From Geopseudomonas sagittaria (GTDB lineage: Bacteria > Pseudomonadota > Gammaproteobacteria > Pseudomonadales > Pseudomonadaceae), in NCBI RefSeq assembly GCF_900115715.1, contig NZ_FOXM01000010.1:62001-126000 (forward strand): a stretch of 64,000 nt of DNA, given 5' to 3'. Under the pieces are notes generated by a model, which worked only from the letters and a program-made list of their open reading frames with translations, ran no database searches and had not been told where the DNA came from. Numbering within the stretch: position 1 is the first letter of the stretch; each line of letters starts with the position of its first letter. Of the stretch, positions 13,066 through 21,948 are shown one piece after another. Both the position numbers and the translations under genes were made by a program.

Positions 13066-13371
13066 CTAGAGCACCGCCTCGAACAGCTCCAGCTGCGGCG
13101 GGCCCAGATAGATCTCGCGCGGGCTCTTGCCGGCATTGGCATGGGCCTTCCTGAACGCCTCGGAGTACGTCCAGTCCTCGAAGGCCTGGGTGGACGCCCA
13201 CTCGGTGTGCGACACGAACAGGGTGTACTCCTCGGTCTGCGGGCCCTGCAGCAGATGGAAGCGGACAAAGCCCGGCACGTCGTCGAGGTAGCTGTCACGC
13301 TGGCGCCAGTGGGCGATGAAGGTGTCCTCGTGGCCGCGGGCAATCTTGAAGCGGTTCATGGCGATGAACAT
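13066..13371 (-). CDS. Antibiotic biosynthesis monooxygenase (ABM) domain protein
   Basis: A 101-residue single-domain protein of the dimeric alpha+beta barrel ABM/IsdG superfamily: MFIAMNRFKIARG, HWRQRDSYLDDVPGF, YTLFVSHTEW and AFEDWTYSEAF are typical. A function in oxidation of a small aromatic or heme-like molecule is a superfamily inference only. The ATG at 13371 has AGGAG 8 bases upstream; the frame extends to 13404 but without support. It lies just upstream of mqo on the same strand but is separated from it by 369 bases. Confidence 0.8.
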   Translation of the reverse strand: MFIAMNRFKIARGHEDTFIAHWRQRDSYLDDVPGFVRFHLLQGPQTEEYTLFVSHTEWASTQAFEDWTYSEAFRKAHANAGKSPREIYLGPPQLELFEAVL

Positions 13372-13419
13372 GCGCAAATCTCCTGATGATCGAGCTGCCG
13401 GCATTCTAGCCGGCTGCCA

Positions 13420-15216
13420 CTAATGCTGCAGATTGCCGTACAGCCGGGCATACAAGCCGCCCTCGGCGATCAACTGGCGATGGTCGCCATCCTCGGCGAC
13501 GCGCCCGCCGTCGAACACCAGCACGCGGTCGGCCTGCTTCACCGCCGACAGGCGGTGGGCGATGATCAGCGTGGTGCGCCCGCTGAGAAAGCGTCCCAGC
13601 GCCTGATGCAGGGCGTACTCGGTGGCCGCATCCAGCGCCGAGGTGGCCTCGTCGAGGATCACCACCTTGGGCTCGGCGAGGATCATCCGGGCGATCGCCA
13701 GGCGCTGGCGCTGGCCGCCGGAGAGGCGCACGCCGGAGCGGCCGACCACGCTGTCCAGCCCATCCGGCAGGCTGCGCACGGTGTCGGCCAGCTGGGCGAT
13801 CTCCAGCGCCCGCCAGCAGGCGGCATCGTCGCGCTCGCGGCCCATGCTCAGGTTGGCGCGCACCGTGTCGTTGAACAGCGCCGGGTGCTGCAACACCACC
13901 GCCACGTGCTCGCGCACCCGCTCCAGGCCGATCTCCTCGAGGGTCGCGCCGCCGAAACGAATGGTCCCGGCCTGCGGGCGGTAGAGACCGAGCAGCAACT
14001 GCACCAGGGTGCTCTTGCCACCGCCCGAGGCGCCGACGATGGCCACCTTCTCGCCCGCAGCGATCTCCAGGTCGAGACCGTCGAGCACCGGCTCGTCGCG
14101 GTAGGCGAAGCGCAGGCCACGCACCTCGATGCCGACCGTGGCCTGCCCGGCGAACGGATCGACGCTTCCCGCATAGCGCGGCTCGTCGGCGCGGGCGAGC
14201 AGCTCGTTGATCCGGGTCAGCGCGCCACCGGCGGCGTAGTAGGCGTACTGCAGACCGAGCAGCTGCTCGACCGGACCGATCATGTACCAGAGGTAGCTGA
14301 ACACCGCGAGCATCTGACCGATCGACAGGTCGGAGAACAGCACGGTAAGCATGGCCGCGGCGCGGAACACGTCGATGCCGAACTGGAACAGCAGGCCGCT
14401 GGCGCGGTTGGCGGCATCGCTCTTCCACAGCGAGGTCACCGCGTAGTCGCGCACCTCGCGGGCGCGCAGGCCGAGGCGACCAAGGAAGAAGCCCTGGCGG
14501 TTGCCGGCGCGGATCTCCTGGATCGCCTCGAGGGTTTCGCCGAGCGCCTGGGTGAAGCGCGCGGTGCTGTCGTTCTCCAGCTTCTTCAGGTGCTTGACGC
14601 GCTTGCCCAGCTGCACCGTGGCGTAGATCACCAGCGGGTTGAACAGCAGGATCAGCAGCGCCAGCTGCCAGTGCATCCAGATCAGGATCGCCGCGGTGCC
14701 GGTCAGGGTCAGCAGCGCCACAAGCAAGCGGCTCAGGGTGTCGCCGACGAACTTGTCGAGGGTGTCGAGATCGGTGACCAGGTGCGCGGTCACCGTGCCG
14801 CTGCCGAGGCTTTCGTACTCGCCGAGGGAAATGCGCTTGAGGCGCTCGATCAGACGCAGGCGCAGGCGATAGACCACGTCCTTGGACAGCCCGGCGAACA
14901 GCCTGGCCTGCAGTACGTTGAACAGCAGCGAGACGCCGCGCAGCAACAGGGTAGCGACCAGGATGAGGCCGATATAGCCGCCCGCCTGCTGCCAGGCCGC
15001 CGGCAGGTAGCGGTCCATCAGGCGCAGCGCGGCGCCGCCCTGGCCAAGCAGCACCTCGTCGACCAGCAGCGGCAGCAGCAAGGGGATCGGCACGCTGCAC
15101 AGGGTGGCCAGCACCGCGACCAGGTTGGCGATCAGCAGCTCGCGGCGATGGCCCAGCGCCAGCCGGCGGATTTCCGCCCAGCTCAGCCGGTCGCGGCTGT
15201 CGGCCGGGTCAGCCAT
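13420..15216 (-). CDS. ABC transporter, fused permease and ATPase (exporter type)
   Basis: 598 residues: six membrane helices (about 25-310) followed by a nucleotide-binding domain. Walker A is GASGGGKST, the signature LSGGQRQRLAIAR, Walker B VVILDEATSALD and the switch His in AHRLS. This half-transporter would dimerise in the inner membrane and export an unknown substrate. Its start overlaps the end of the DsbA-like gene by 8 bases (GGCTGA), so the two are translationally coupled. Confidence 0.92.
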   Translation of the reverse strand: MADPADSRDRLSWAEIRRLALGHRRELLIANLVAVLATLCSVPIPLLLPLLVDEVLLGQGGAALRLMDRYLPAAWQQAGGYIGLILVATLLLRGVSLLFNVLQARLFAGLSKDVVYRLRLRLIERLKRISLGEYESLGSGTVTAHLVTDLDTLDKFVGDTLSRLLVALLTLTGTAAILIWMHWQLALLILLFNPLVIYATVQLGKRVKHLKKLENDSTARFTQALGETLEAIQEIRAGNRQGFFLGRLGLRAREVRDYAVTSLWKSDAANRASGLLFQFGIDVFRAAAMLTVLFSDLSIGQMLAVFSYLWYMIGPVEQLLGLQYAYYAAGGALTRINELLARADEPRYAGSVDPFAGQATVGIEVRGLRFAYRDEPVLDGLDLEIAAGEKVAIVGASGGGKSTLVQLLLGLYRPQAGTIRFGGATLEEIGLERVREHVAVVLQHPALFNDTVRANLSMGRERDDAACWRALEIAQLADTVRSLPDGLDSVVGRSGVRLSGGQRQRLAIARMILAEPKVVILDEATSALDAATEYALHQALGRFLSGRTTLIIAHRLSAVKQADRVLVFDGGRVAEDGDHRQLIAEGGLYARLYGNLQH

Positions 15217-15844
15217 CGGCGCCGCGCTCCAGCCAGCGCGCGAGCAGCGGCGCGAGATTCTCCAGCGGCTGGTAGCCGTTGGTCAGCAGCGCCAGCTGGC
15301 CGTTGCGCTCGGCCAGCAGGGTGGGGAAGCCGGCGATGCCGAGGTTCTCCACTCGCGCGAAGTCGTCCCGGGTGGCGGCGCGCAGGGCCGGGCTGTCGAA
15401 GGCCTCGGCAAAGGCCTGGCGCGGCACGCCGACCTGCTCGGCCAGCTCGACCAGCAGCGCCGGGCGGGTGACATCGCGGCCCTCGACGTAGAACGCCTGC
15501 TGGATCGCCTGCACCAGCGGCCAGACCTTCTCCGGCGCCAGGCTGCGCAGCGCCACCAGCGCGCGACTGGCCGGCTCGGTGTCGTAGACGAAGCCTTCCG
15601 GCAGGGCGTCATCGAAGCGGAACGGTTGCCCGGTGCGCTCGGCCACCGCGCGCCAGTGCTTGAGGATGTAGCTGCGCGTGCCGTCGTCCAGCGCCTGCGC
15701 GGTGCCCGGACGCAGACCGCCGGCGACCAGATGCAGGCTGACCCCGGCTGCCTGCGCCTGGGCAGCCAGGGCATCGAATACCGGCGCGAAGCCCCAGCAC
15801 CAGGAGCACATCGGGTCCATCACATAGAGCAGGCGGGCGTTCAT
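15209..15844 (-). CDS. DsbA-family (FrnE-like) thioredoxin-fold protein
   Basis: 211 residues with a CSWC active site at 13-16 (YVMDPMCSWCWGF) and a cis-proline loop in GIAGFPTLL. There is no signal peptide, so it should be cytoplasmic, like FrnE-type oxidoreductases, rather than a periplasmic DsbA. AGGAG precedes the ATG at 15844. Overlap with the downstream ABC transporter suggests a shared task (inference). Confidence 0.88.
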   Translation of the reverse strand: MNARLLYVMDPMCSWCWGFAPVFDALAAQAQAAGVSLHLVAGGLRPGTAQALDDGTRSYILKHWRAVAERTGQPFRFDDALPEGFVYDTEPASRALVALRSLAPEKVWPLVQAIQQAFYVEGRDVTRPALLVELAEQVGVPRQAFAEAFDSPALRAATRDDFARVENLGIAGFPTLLAERNGQLALLTNGYQPLENLAPLLARWLERGADG

Positions 15845-15941
15845 GCGGGCTCCTGTTGGCCGGTGGACGACACCGGCCGTTTGAGGTGCGGCCACGCGCA
15901 CCGGAAAGAGGGCTGGGGCCGCCAGGCGCCCCCGCTGAGGA

Positions 15942-16874
15942 TCAGTCGGCCTGACGCGGGTCGCGACCGATCGGATGCGGCTGCTGACGCGCGCGCGCCA
16001 GCTCGATCTGCTTCTGCCGCTCGCGGGCGCTGGCGCGGGTCTTCTCGCTCAGGCTGTCCCAGCAGTGCGGACAGCTGATCCCCGGCGCGTAATGCTCCGA
16101 CTGGCGATCGGCCAGCGAGATCGGCGTACGGCAGGCATGACACTGATCGTAGTCACCCTCGCTCAGATCGTGGCGCACGGTGACCCGGTTGTCGAACACG
16201 AAGCAGTCGCCGCGCCACAGGCTCTGCGCCTGCGGGACCTCCTCCAGGTACTTGAGGATGCCGCCCTTGAGGTGGAACACCTCGGCGAAGCCCTGACCGA
16301 GCATGAAGCTGGACGCCTTCTCGCAGCGGATGCCGCCGGTGCAGAACATCGCCACCTTCTTGTGCTTCGCCGGGTCGAAGTGCTGCTGCACGTACGCGGG
16401 AAACTCGCGGAACGAGCGGGTCTGCGGGTCGATGGCGCCCTCGAAGGTGCCGATGGCCACCTCATAGTCGTTGCGCGTGTCGATCAGCAGCACCTCAGGG
16501 TCCGAGATCAGTGCGTTCCAGTCCTGCGCCTCGACGTAGGTACCGACCGCCTGGTTGGGGTCGACGCCGGGCACGCCGAGGGTGACGATTTCCTGCTTCA
16601 ACTTGACCTTGGTGCGGTAGAACGGCTGCTCGTCGCAGTACGACTCCTTGTGGTCGATGTCGACCAGCCGCGGATCGCTGCGCAGCCAGGCCAGCAGCGC
16701 GTCGATTCCCGCGCGCGTGCCGGACACCGTGCCGTTGATGCCTTCCTCGGCCAGCAGCAGGGTGCCCTTGACCCCATTGGCCTGCATCGCCGCCAACAGC
16801 GGCTCGCGCAGGGCGACGTAATCCTCGAGGGTGACGAACTTGTACAGCGCCGCCACCACGATGTTCTGACTCAT
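15942..16874 (-). CDS. trhO: tRNA uridine 5-hydroxylase, rhodanese type (TrhO/YceA)
   Basis: 310-residue UPF0176 protein. TrhO makes 5-hydroxyuridine at wobble position 34 of tRNA. N-terminal acylphosphatase-like domain ([14 protein letters not shown]), central rhodanese domain with the catalytic Cys in [13 protein letters not shown], and a C-terminal Cys cluster (CHAC and CPHC). The ATG at 16874 gives the standard [13 protein letters not shown] start. Its neighbours are a DsbA-like gene downstream and bolA upstream, a usual Pseudomonas group. Confidence 0.95.
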   Translation of the reverse strand: MSQNIVVAALYKFVTLEDYVALREPLLAAMQANGVKGTLLLAEEGINGTVSGTRAGIDALLAWLRSDPRLVDIDHKESYCDEQPFYRTKVKLKQEIVTLGVPGVDPNQAVGTYVEAQDWNALISDPEVLLIDTRNDYEVAIGTFEGAIDPQTRSFREFPAYVQQHFDPAKHKKVAMFCTGGIRCEKASSFMLGQGFAEVFHLKGGILKYLEEVPQAQSLWRGDCFVFDNRVTVRHDLSEGDYDQCHACRTPISLADRQSEHYAPGISCPHCWDSLSEKTRASARERQKQIELARARQQPHPIGRDPRQAD

Positions 16875-17032
16875 GACGCTCTCCAGTGGTCGCCCCCGCA
16901 AAGGGCGGACCGGACCATGCACATTGGATCTCAGGCGACGCCTGAAAACGACAACGCCGGCGGGAGCCGGCGCGGGGGCGCATTCTAGCAAAGGCCGCGC
17001 GGCGCCGGTGCCCAAGCGACCGGCGTGCCGCC

Positions 17033-17347
17033 TCAGTGCGCGTGGCGGTCGTGCTTGCTGCCGCCCATGCAGCTCGGCGAGTCCGGAGCGGCGCCCTGTG
17101 CGGCCCACTCCTCGGGAGTGTAGGTGTGCAGCGCCAGCGCGTGGAAGCTGCCCATCAGCTCGCCCAGGGTGGCGTAGACCTTCTGGTGGCGCTTGACCGC
17201 ATTCAGGCCGGCAAACAGCGGGCTGACCACCACCGCCTTGAAATGGCTTTCCTGGCCACGGCTGTGCATGTGGCTTTCGTTGAGGATCTCGAGGTGCTGC
17301 GGCTCGAGGGCGGCCAGCGCCTGCTGGATCTGTTCCTGCATCGACAT
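17033..17347 (-). CDS. bolA: BolA family protein
   Basis: 104 residues. BolA proteins work with monothiol glutaredoxins in Fe-S cluster handling and can bind DNA, affecting morphology and envelope genes. Family pattern is present: [39 protein letters not shown] and [13 protein letters not shown]. The start may be 17347 or the second Met at 17341. The C-terminal tail is Cys/His-containing ([12 protein letters not shown]). Divergent from fumC. Confidence 0.93.
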   Translation of the reverse strand: MSMQEQIQQALAALEPQHLEILNESHMHSRGQESHFKAVVVSPLFAGLNAVKRHQKVYATLGELMGSFHALALHTYTPEEWAAQGAAPDSPSCMGGSKHDRHAH

Positions 17348-17518
17348 CGAGGTGCTCCGGAATGGCTGCGGGCCGCCGGCGGCGGTCCGTTATCGGTCCA
17401 TTCTGCGCAGATCGCCCGCCACGCTCAAGTGCAGGACTGGCGCAACGGCTGGACGGACGGGGCCGCCGGCGCGGCGCAGGCTGCCTAGACTGTGGAAAAC
17501 CCTGCGGAGAGCCGCCCG

Positions 17519-18910
17519 ATGAGCCGTACCGAAACCGACAGCCTGGGCCCCATCGAGGTACCGGAAGAGGCCTACTGGGGCGCCCAGACCCAGCGCTCGC
17601 TGATCAACTTCGCCATCGGCAGCGAACGCATGCCGCTGGCGGTGATCCACGCCCTGGCGCTGATCAAGAAGGCCGCCGCACGGGTCAACGCGCGCATCGG
17701 CGCGTTGCCGGCCGACCGCGCCCGGCTGATCGAGCAGGCCGCCGACGAGGTGCTCGCCGGCAAGCACGACGGCCAGTTCCCGCTGGTGGTGTGGCAGACC
17801 GGCAGCGGCACGCAGAGCAACATGAACGTCAACGAGGTGATCGCCGGGCGGGCCAACGAACTGGCCGGCCAGGGCCGTGGCGGCAAGCAGCCGGTGCACC
17901 CCAACGACCACGTCAACCGCTCGCAGAGCTCCAACGACTGCTTCCCCACCGCCATGCACATCGCCGTGGTGCGCGCGGTGCACGAGCAGCTGCTGCCGGC
18001 GCTGCACGAGCTGCGTGCCGGCCTGCACGAGCAGGCCGGCCGTCACGCCAAGCTGGTCAAGACCGGGCGCACCCACCTGATGGACGCCACCCCGCTGACC
18101 TTCGGCCAGGAGCTGTCGGCCTTCGTCGCCCAGCTCGACTACGCCGAGCAGGCGCTGCGCGCCAGCCTCCCCGCCGCCTGCCAGCTGGCCCAGGGCGGCA
18201 CCGCGGTGGGTACCGGGCTGAACGCGCCCAAGGGCTTTGCCGAGGCAATGGCCGCCGAGCTCGCCGCCCTCAGCGGCCTGCCGTTCGTCACCGCACCCAA
18301 CAAGTTCGCCGCCCTCGCCGGCCACGAGCCGCTGGTCAGCCTGGCCGGCGCGCTGAAGACCCTGGCGGTGGCGCTGATGAAGCTGGCCAACGACCTGCGC
18401 CTGCTCGGCTCCGGCCCGCGCGCCGGGTTTGCCGAGGTGCGCCTGCCGGCCAACGAGCCGGGCAGCTCGATCATGCCTGGCAAGGTCAACCCGACCCAGT
18501 GCGAGGCGCTGTCGATGCTCGCCTGTCAGGTGCTCGGCAACGATGTCACCGTGACGTTCGCCGCCAGCCAGGGGCATCTGCAGCTCAACGTGTTCAAGCC
18601 GGTGATCGTGCACAACCTGCTGCAGTCGATCCGCCTGCTCGGCGACGGCTGCCGCAACTTCAACGAGCACTGCGTCAAGGGCATGGAGCCGGACGCCGCC
18701 CGCATGGCCGAGCACCTGGAGCGCGGCCTGATGCTGGTCACCGCGCTGAACCCGCACATCGGCTACGACAAGGCCGCGCAGATCGCCAAGAAGGCCTATG
18801 CGGAGAACACCAGCCTGCGCCAGGCGGCACTGGCGCTGGGCTACCTGAGCAACGAGGAATTCGACAGCTGGGTGCGCCCGGAGCAGATGCTCGAAGCCGA
18901 CGACGAGTGA
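17519..18910 (+). CDS. fumC: Class II fumarate hydratase
   Basis: Iron-independent fumarase interconverting fumarate and malate. It is 463 residues, full length. Superfamily signature [13 protein letters not shown] is near residues 318-330; [13 protein letters not shown] carries the catalytic His region and [13 protein letters not shown] the substrate site. The ATG at 17519 has GGAGAG upstream; the in-frame GTG at 17492 is not needed. In pseudomonads class II fumarase often serves under iron limitation or oxidative stress. Confidence 0.97.
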   Translation: MSRTETDSLGPIEVPEEAYWGAQTQRSLINFAIGSERMPLAVIHALALIKKAAARVNARIGALPADRARLIEQAADEVLAGKHDGQFPLVVWQTGSGTQSNMNVNEVIAGRANELAGQGRGGKQPVHPNDHVNRSQSSNDCFPTAMHIAVVRAVHEQLLPALHELRAGLHEQAGRHAKLVKTGRTHLMDATPLTFGQELSAFVAQLDYAEQALRASLPAACQLAQGGTAVGTGLNAPKGFAEAMAAELAALSGLPFVTAPNKFAALAGHEPLVSLAGALKTLAVALMKLANDLRLLGSGPRAGFAEVRLPANEPGSSIMPGKVNPTQCEALSMLACQVLGNDVTVTFAASQGHLQLNVFKPVIVHNLLQSIRLLGDGCRNFNEHCVKGMEPDAARMAEHLERGLMLVTALNPHIGYDKAAQIAKKAYAENTSLRQAALALGYLSNEEFDSWVRPEQMLEADDE

Positions 18911-18941
18911 TCCGGCGCGGCCGGCTCACTCAGTTCAACGC

Positions 18942-19904
18942 TCAGTCGGCGACGATCCGCGCCGCTCGGCGCGAACGCTGGCGGGCCAGCCAGGTCGGCG
19001 CCAGCGCGATCAGCGCCGAACCGGCGGCCACCAGCAACGCGCCGCCATAGGCCAGGGCGTTGATGTCCTCGGCCTGTACCTGCCCCGGCCACAGGCTGGC
19101 CGCCAGGGCCACCGAGCCCAAGGTCACCAGCGGGGTCAGCGCCAGCACCGCGCTGACCCGCGAGGCCTCCCAGTGCGCCAGCGCCTCGGCAAAGGCGCCA
19201 TAGGCCACCAGGGTGTTGAGACAGCAGGCCAGCAGCAGCCACGCCTGCAGGCTGCTCAGCTCGAACAGCTGGGCCGGCTGCGCCCAGGGGGTCACCAGCG
19301 CGGCGCAGGCCAGGTAGATCGCCATCATGATCTGCACCGAACTCCACTGGGTCAGCAGCTGCTTCTGCGCCAGGCCGTAGAACACCCAGACCAGCGCAGC
19401 CGCCAGCACGGTGAGCACGCCGAGGGTGTAGTTGCCGAGCGAGCCGAACAGCTCGCCCAGGCGCTGGTTGAAGAACAGTCCGAAGCCCAGCAGCAGCACC
19501 AGCAGACCCAGGCCCTGGGCGCGGCTGAACGACTCGCGGAACACCAGCAGGCTGGCGAGCAGCAGCATGACCGGCGCGGTCTGGATGAGCAGCTGGGTGG
19601 TGCCGGCGCTGAGCCGCTCGAGGCCAAGGAGGTAGAGCACGTAGTTGGCCGTCAGCCCGCCGATCGCCAGCAGCAGCAGGCCGTGACCGCGCCGCCCCAG
19701 CGGGCGCAGCGACGGCAGCTGCCGGCTGGCGGCCAGCCAGGCGAACAGGATCAGCCCCGAACTGAACAGGCGGTACCAGGTCACGGTGACCGGATCCATC
19801 GTCTGCAGGACTTGCTTGAGCCAGATCGGCAGCATCCCCCAGAGCACCACGGTGATCAGGGACAGGAACAGGCCGTGCAACCAGCGGCCGGAGGAGACAT
19901 GCAT
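18942..19904 (-). CDS. EamA/DMT-family transporter
   Basis: 320-residue inner-membrane protein with about ten hydrophobic helices in two EamA repeats, the usual drug/metabolite exporter arrangement. The first repeat starts GLFLSLITVVLWGMLPIWLK; the second about residue 165. The C-terminus is short and basic (RQRSRRAARI). Substrate unknown. Convergent with fumC and divergent from the small DUF6316-like gene. Confidence 0.88.
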   Translation of the reverse strand: MHVSSGRWLHGLFLSLITVVLWGMLPIWLKQVLQTMDPVTVTWYRLFSSGLILFAWLAASRQLPSLRPLGRRGHGLLLLAIGGLTANYVLYLLGLERLSAGTTQLLIQTAPVMLLLASLLVFRESFSRAQGLGLLVLLLGFGLFFNQRLGELFGSLGNYTLGVLTVLAAALVWVFYGLAQKQLLTQWSSVQIMMAIYLACAALVTPWAQPAQLFELSSLQAWLLLACCLNTLVAYGAFAEALAHWEASRVSAVLALTPLVTLGSVALAASLWPGQVQAEDINALAYGGALLVAAGSALIALAPTWLARQRSRRAARIVAD

Positions 19905-20097
19905 GGGAATTCCAGAAAGCGAGCCTGCCCGAGGCCCGCAGCAGCGAGGGCAGCGCCCATTCTAGACGGCCTCCTCTCCCGCGGACAGACAAACACCGAC
20001 TGCGTCCCTCCGCCTGCACCGCTGGTCGACTGTCCCTGCGTGCGCGCCGCCAGCAGCTAGACTTATTCTGTTCACCCATCGTTCGGGAGATTTGGCC

Positions 20098-20325
20098 ATG
20101 TTCGGAAAACGTCAGCACGATGAGGCGCCCGATACCCACTACCGCACCGACCGCATCAGCACCGTCAACGGCCAGTACTTCTTCGCCACCCGCGAGGGCA
20201 CGCTGGAGGGGCCGTTCTTCACCCGCTTCGACGCCCAGCAGGCCGCCACCCGCTACGTCGGCGACCTCGGCAGCCACGGCGTGCCACAGACCGGCAAGGC
20301 CCCCCATTCGCCGCGACGCTTCTGA
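20098..20325 (+). CDS. Small DUF6316-like protein
   Basis: 75-residue soluble protein (MFGKRQHDEAPDTHYRTDRI, QYFFATREGTLEGPF). Similar short proteins are common in pseudomonads; the function is unknown. GGGAGA lies 8 bases before the ATG at 20098. It ends 6 bases from the convergent PPK2 gene. Confidence 0.7.
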   Translation: MFGKRQHDEAPDTHYRTDRISTVNGQYFFATREGTLEGPFFTRFDAQQAATRYVGDLGSHGVPQTGKAPHSPRRF

Positions 20326-20331
20326 GACCGT

Positions 20332-21822
20332 TCAGCGCTTGCGGGCAAACGCCGCTTCCAGCGCCTCGTTGATCGTACGCAGCACCTTGACCCGGGCGAA
20401 GCGCTTGTCGTTGGCCTCGATCAGCGTCCACGGGGCGATCTCGGTACTGGTGCGGTCGACCATGTCGTTCACCGCATCGACGTACTGCGTCCACTTATCG
20501 CGATTGCGCCAGTCATCCTCGGTGATCTTGAAACGCTTGAATGCGGTCTGCTCGCGCTCCTTGAAGCGCTCCAGCTGGGTCTGCTGGTCGATGGCCATCC
20601 AGAACTTGACCAGCACCACGCCGGCGTCAGTGAGCTGCTCCTCGAAGTCGTTGATCTCGCTGTAGGCGCGCAGCCAGTCGGCCTGCGAGCAGTAGCCCTC
20701 GACCCGCTCCACCAGCACCCGGCCGTACCAGGAGCGGTCGAACATGGTGAAGCGCCCGCGGGCCGGAATGTGCCGCCAGAAGCGCCACAGGTAGGGCTGG
20801 GCCTGCTCCTCCTCGGTCGGCGCCGCCACCGGCACGATGTGGTACTGGCGCGGGTCCAGCGCCCCGGTCACCCGGCGGATCGCTCCGCCCTTGCCCGCCG
20901 CGTCGTTGCCCTCGAACACCGCCACCAGTGCGTGGCGGCGCATGCGCTTGTCGCGCAGCAGCTGCGCCAGGCGCGCCTGCTCGGCCACCAGCTGCTGCTG
21001 GTAGCTGTCCTTGTCCAGGCTCTGGGTCATGTCCAGGCTGTCGACCAGGCCGCGATTGTCGATGCTCGCCGCCACCGGCGCGGCATGGGGCTGGCGCCTG
21101 GGGCGCTCCTCGAGGCGCAGCGCGGCCTGCAGGCCCTCGAGGAGGATGCGCCCGACGGTGAGGCTGCGATAGCGCTCGTCGCTCCCCTCGACCACGTACC
21201 AGGGCGCATAGTCGCGACTGGTACGCCGCAGCACGCGCTCGCCGTAGCGCACGAAGTCGTCGTAGGTCTTCGACTGCTGCCAGTCCAGCGGACTGATCCG
21301 CCAGCTGTGCAGCGGGTCGTCCTGCAGCGTCTTGAGGCGCGCCTTCATCTGCTTCTTCGACAGGTGCAGCCAGAACTTGAAGATCAGCGCGCCCTCGTCG
21401 CAGAGCATGCGCTCGAAGCGCACAGTGGTGCTGATGCTCTGGTCGAGCTGGGCGTCGTCGATGCGTCCGTGCACCCGCCCCTGCAGCATCTGGCTGTACC
21501 AGTTGCCGAAGAACACGCCGGTGCGCCCCTTGGGCGGCAGACGCCGCCAGTAGCGCCAGAACGGCGGGCGGGCCAGCTCCTCGTCGGTCTGCTGGTCGAA
21601 GGTCTCGACCTGGATAAGGCGCGGATCCATCCACTCGTTGAGCAGCTTGACCGTCTCGCCCTTGCCGGCGCCCTCGATGCCGTTGAGCAGCACGATCAGC
21701 GGAAAGCGCGCCTGCTCGCGCAACTCGAGCTGCGCCTCGAGCAGCGCCTGGCGCAGCTCGGGCACGGCGGCGTCGTAGGTTTCCTTGTCGATCTGGTGGC
21801 CGATTTCGGCGGATTCGAACAT
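20332..21822 (-). CDS. pap: Polyphosphate:AMP phosphotransferase (tandem PPK2)
   Basis: 496-residue fusion of two PPK2 domains. The N-terminal domain (about 1-240) has GIEGAGKGE, the C-terminal one (about 260-496) GNDAAGKGG, both Walker-A-like, and each has a lid motif (FFGNWYSQ; MFDRSWYGR). Such two-domain enzymes use polyphosphate to phosphorylate AMP to ADP. The ATG at 21822 has AAGGAG 7 bases upstream; the frame's longer N-terminus to 22077 is not family-like. Divergent from mnmC. Confidence 0.92.
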   Translation of the reverse strand: MFESAEIGHQIDKETYDAAVPELRQALLEAQLELREQARFPLIVLLNGIEGAGKGETVKLLNEWMDPRLIQVETFDQQTDEELARPPFWRYWRRLPPKGRTGVFFGNWYSQMLQGRVHGRIDDAQLDQSISTTVRFERMLCDEGALIFKFWLHLSKKQMKARLKTLQDDPLHSWRISPLDWQQSKTYDDFVRYGERVLRRTSRDYAPWYVVEGSDERYRSLTVGRILLEGLQAALRLEERPRRQPHAAPVAASIDNRGLVDSLDMTQSLDKDSYQQQLVAEQARLAQLLRDKRMRRHALVAVFEGNDAAGKGGAIRRVTGALDPRQYHIVPVAAPTEEEQAQPYLWRFWRHIPARGRFTMFDRSWYGRVLVERVEGYCSQADWLRAYSEINDFEEQLTDAGVVLVKFWMAIDQQTQLERFKEREQTAFKRFKITEDDWRNRDKWTQYVDAVNDMVDRTSTEIAPWTLIEANDKRFARVKVLRTINEALEAAFARKR

Positions 21823-21948
21823 GCGGGCACTCCTTGGCGATACTGCGCAGACTAGCCGATGCCCGGGGGAGGCACGCAAGGGTTTTGCCGCAGCCCATCG
21901 CAGCCAATCGGCTAGAATGGACGCCCCTTCCTGCCGCATACCGCACCG

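Noticed and set aside
12776-13201. Minus-strand frame across the mqo upstream region
   Set aside because: It overlaps the ABM gene in another frame, lacks a start signal, and reads as low-complexity Arg/Pro/Ala.
13423-15471. 682-codon plus-strand frame opposite the ABC transporter
   Set aside because: Shadow of the transporter, which carries all expected ATPase motifs.
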